Assembly (NCBI GenBank): GCA_964555935.1
Contig: CAZKUN010000132.1
Location: 1-24,941, forward strand
DNA: 24,941 nt
Direction: 5' to 3'
Source of the DNA: CAZKUN01 sp964555935
GTDB lineage: Bacteria > Armatimonadota > Zipacnadia > Zipacnadales > VGFC01
Position 1 is the stretch's first letter. The number at the start of each line of letters is the position of its first letter. The notes beneath the pieces were generated by a model that worked only from the letters and a program-made list of their open reading frames with translations, was not told the origin of the DNA and made no database searches. Below are positions 23,545 to 24,941 of the stretch, piece after piece. Both the position numbers and the translations under genes were made by a program.

Positions 23545-24941
23545 TCACTCCGAATTCAGCAACCACTCAACGCACCGCAGCACGAAATCCTGGTTCTGCT
23601 GCAGCTCTATTCCGTAGACCACAGGGCCTGCCTTCTTGCCTGCTTGCGCCTCGGTGCGATCGACCGCCAGCCCGGCATCCATGACGACCACGCGACCGGC
23701 GCCGTAGCTCCGGGCGACGGCTACCGGCGTCGAGTCCATTTGCGCGAGCGACGCGCCCTGCAAGCACCAGGCCCCCAGCGCCGGTCCGGGCCTGGCAACG
23801 GAACTCACGCCACGCGTGGCTTCGTGGCGGCGCACGGCAACCGTTACGTTCGTGGTGGGTGACGCGGAGATCGCGCCGCCGAACTCACGCAGAAACTCGT
23901 TTACCGCGATAAGCTCGAACACGGTAGCCCCGGCCTCGCCAAGCACGAGCAGCGCGCCGCCGGAGTTGACCCAATCCGCGAGTTCGAGGGACGTGCGGGG
24001 CTCGAATGCAGGCATGAACGCGATGAGGATATCGGCCTCGTCGAGGTCTCGGCGATGGAACTCGCTCATCTCCTCGGGTGCCATCCGGACCCGGAGCCCG
24101 GCGTCATCAAGCGCGTCGCCGAGTTGCTCGAAGCTGCGCTCCCATTCCTGCCCCCGCCCGCCGTCGAGGAACACGCCCTCCCCACTGAGCGCCACGGGCT
24201 CCGCGGGCTCGGGCATGCCGATGTCCTCCATCGCCGCCGCCCAGAGCGTCGCCCGGCGCAACAACTCGCGCGCGTCCGCGCCGCCCCGGCTTGCCTCGGC
24301 GACGATCTGAGGCGGCAGCACGACCAGCCGTCCGCCGCCGACAGTTCCGGCCACGGCGAGAACGCCGCCGTCGTCCAGCTCCATCAACGCATCGCCGCCG
24401 AGCATGTCGATCTCAACCGGCGGGACATCGTCGAGTGCGATGCTCAGCCCCTCGGTGATCCAGTGCGGCGCGAGCGAGAAGGGGCCGTCTCCGGCGTCCG
24501 AGACCGTCACGTCGAGCGCGTTGAGCAGCGGCTGCAGCGCATCGTCGGGGTCGGGATACGCGCAAACCAACCCGCCGCCACGACGCACAAACCGCCCCAA
24601 GGCCTGGAGTGCTTCCTTCACCACCGGCGCGCCAGGGGATCCGCCGGTGACAACAACTCTCACACCCATCAACGCCCCGTTTGAGAGCGGCCGGCGACCG
24701 TCAGCGCCCGGATACACTGACAGCGTCGCCCCCACGTCGCCCAGGGCCTCAGCCAACACGCCGAAGGCGCTCTGGCCAGGAGTCGCTGCTGTGGAGTGGA
24801 TCAAGACCGACGGCGTCCCGGTGTGGCTCGTGGGCGCGCTACCGGCGGCATAAATCTCGATCTCCGCCAGCTCGGCCCAGTCGGCATAGCCATGGTTCCT
24901 GCGGATCGTGAGCTTTACGAACTTCGCCCGCGCGGACACGA
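23545..24941 (-). CDS. Discoidin/glutamine-amidotransferase-like protein, 5' truncated
   Basis: The visible part is 464 codons and runs off the right edge, so the true N-terminus is missing. The first residues seen (AKFVKLTIRRNHGYADWAE, then LAEIEIYA) are the closing strands of an F5/8-type C (discoidin) carbohydrate-binding domain. The rest shows two copies of a flavodoxin/amidotransferase-like fold: VRVVVTGGSPGAPVV then FVRRGGGLVCAYPDP, and ADILIAFMPAFEPRT then WVNSGGALLVLGEAG. Such folds occur in DUF4350-like and trehalose-utilisation-like proteins that bind ligands without catalysis, and I see no catalytic cysteine. It precedes the Gfo/Idh/MocA gene by 12 nt on the same strand, which hints at carbohydrate handling. 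Confidence 0.65.
   Translation of the reverse strand, partial: VSARAKFVKLTIRRNHGYADWAELAEIEIYAAGSAPTSHTGTPSVLIHSTAATPGQSAFGVLAEALGDVGATLSVYPGADGRRPLSNGALMGVRVVVTGGSPGAPVVKEALQALGRFVRRGGGLVCAYPDPDDALQPLLNALDVTVSDAGDGPFSLAPHWITEGLSIALDDVPPVEIDMLGGDALMELDDGGVLAVAGTVGGGRLVVLPPQIVAEASRGGADARELLRRATLWAAAMEDIGMPEPAEPVALSGEGVFLDGGRGQEWERSFEQLGDALDDAGLRVRMAPEEMSEFHRRDLDEADILIAFMPAFEPRTSLELADWVNSGGALLVLGEAGATVFELIAVNEFLREFGGAISASPTTNVTVAVRRHEATRGVSSVARPGPALGAWCLQGASLAQMDSTPVAVARSYGAGRVVVMDAGLAVDRTEAQAGKKAGPVVYGIELQQNQDFVLRCVEWLLNSE

Noticed and set aside
1..24941. CRISPR array, tRNA, rRNA, insertion sequence or prophage
   Set aside because: No regularly spaced repeats, no tRNA or rRNA signatures and no transposase, integrase or phage structural gene were found on reading both strands; a dedicated scan was not possible.

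Overview
The window is a GC-rich stretch of bacterial chromosome, probably from a metagenome assembly: a 10-N scaffold gap at 1043-1052 interrupts a gene. Gene content suggests a Gram-negative-type, heterotrophic bacterium of the Armatimonadota, Planctomycetota or a similar group. The pointers are lipoprotein serpins, an OPT-like DUF6785-type transporter, a transglutaminase-like secreted protein, a GH101/DUF5696-like secreted protein, a PocR-type histidine kinase and a Gfo/Idh/MocA oxidoreductase. The phylum is an inference. No rRNA, tRNA, CRISPR array, transposase or phage gene was seen.

Left part (1-7.5 kb). A perfect 30-bp inverted repeat (1-83) opens the window. A double DinB-domain gene, broken by the gap, converges with an integral membrane protein gene. 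A divergent intergenic region full of stem-loops (2640-2994) leads to a secreted transglutaminase-like protein. Next come an L-fucose/L-arabinose isomerase-family protein and a creatininase-family hydrolase. Half-sites resembling the 1-83 repeat lie after the transglutaminase gene and after the isomerase gene.

Middle part (7.5-15.5 kb). A 33-codon minus-strand ORF sits behind a near-consensus sigma-70 promoter. It is followed by a small single-span ORF, an M55 D-aminopeptidase-like protein, a helical secreted protein of unknown function, two tandem lipoprotein serpins and a 1032-residue putative secreted glycoside hydrolase. The serpins share an identical 51-nt leader and nearly identical 3' ends but have different reactive-centre loops. 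Hydrolases acting on amides, D-peptides and glycans, together with protease inhibitors, suggest a cell-surface degradation and protection locus.

Right part (15.5-24.9 kb). A small lipoprotein gene converges on a PocR-domain histidine kinase / single-domain response regulator pair whose genes overlap by ATGA. Three copies of a 13-bp motif lie upstream of the kinase. Upstream of these, on the same strand, is a large OPT-like transporter. Divergent from it is a type II membrane protein gene, which converges with a minus-strand run of four genes: a truncated discoidin/amidotransferase-like protein at the right edge, a Gfo/Idh/MocA oxidoreductase and two membrane proteins of unknown function.

The most interesting items are the diversified serpin pair with its fossil of the upstream gene, the promoter-driven 33-codon ORF, the motif triplet upstream of the PocR kinase, and several small dispersed intergenic repeat families. 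None can be called a new system from sequence alone.
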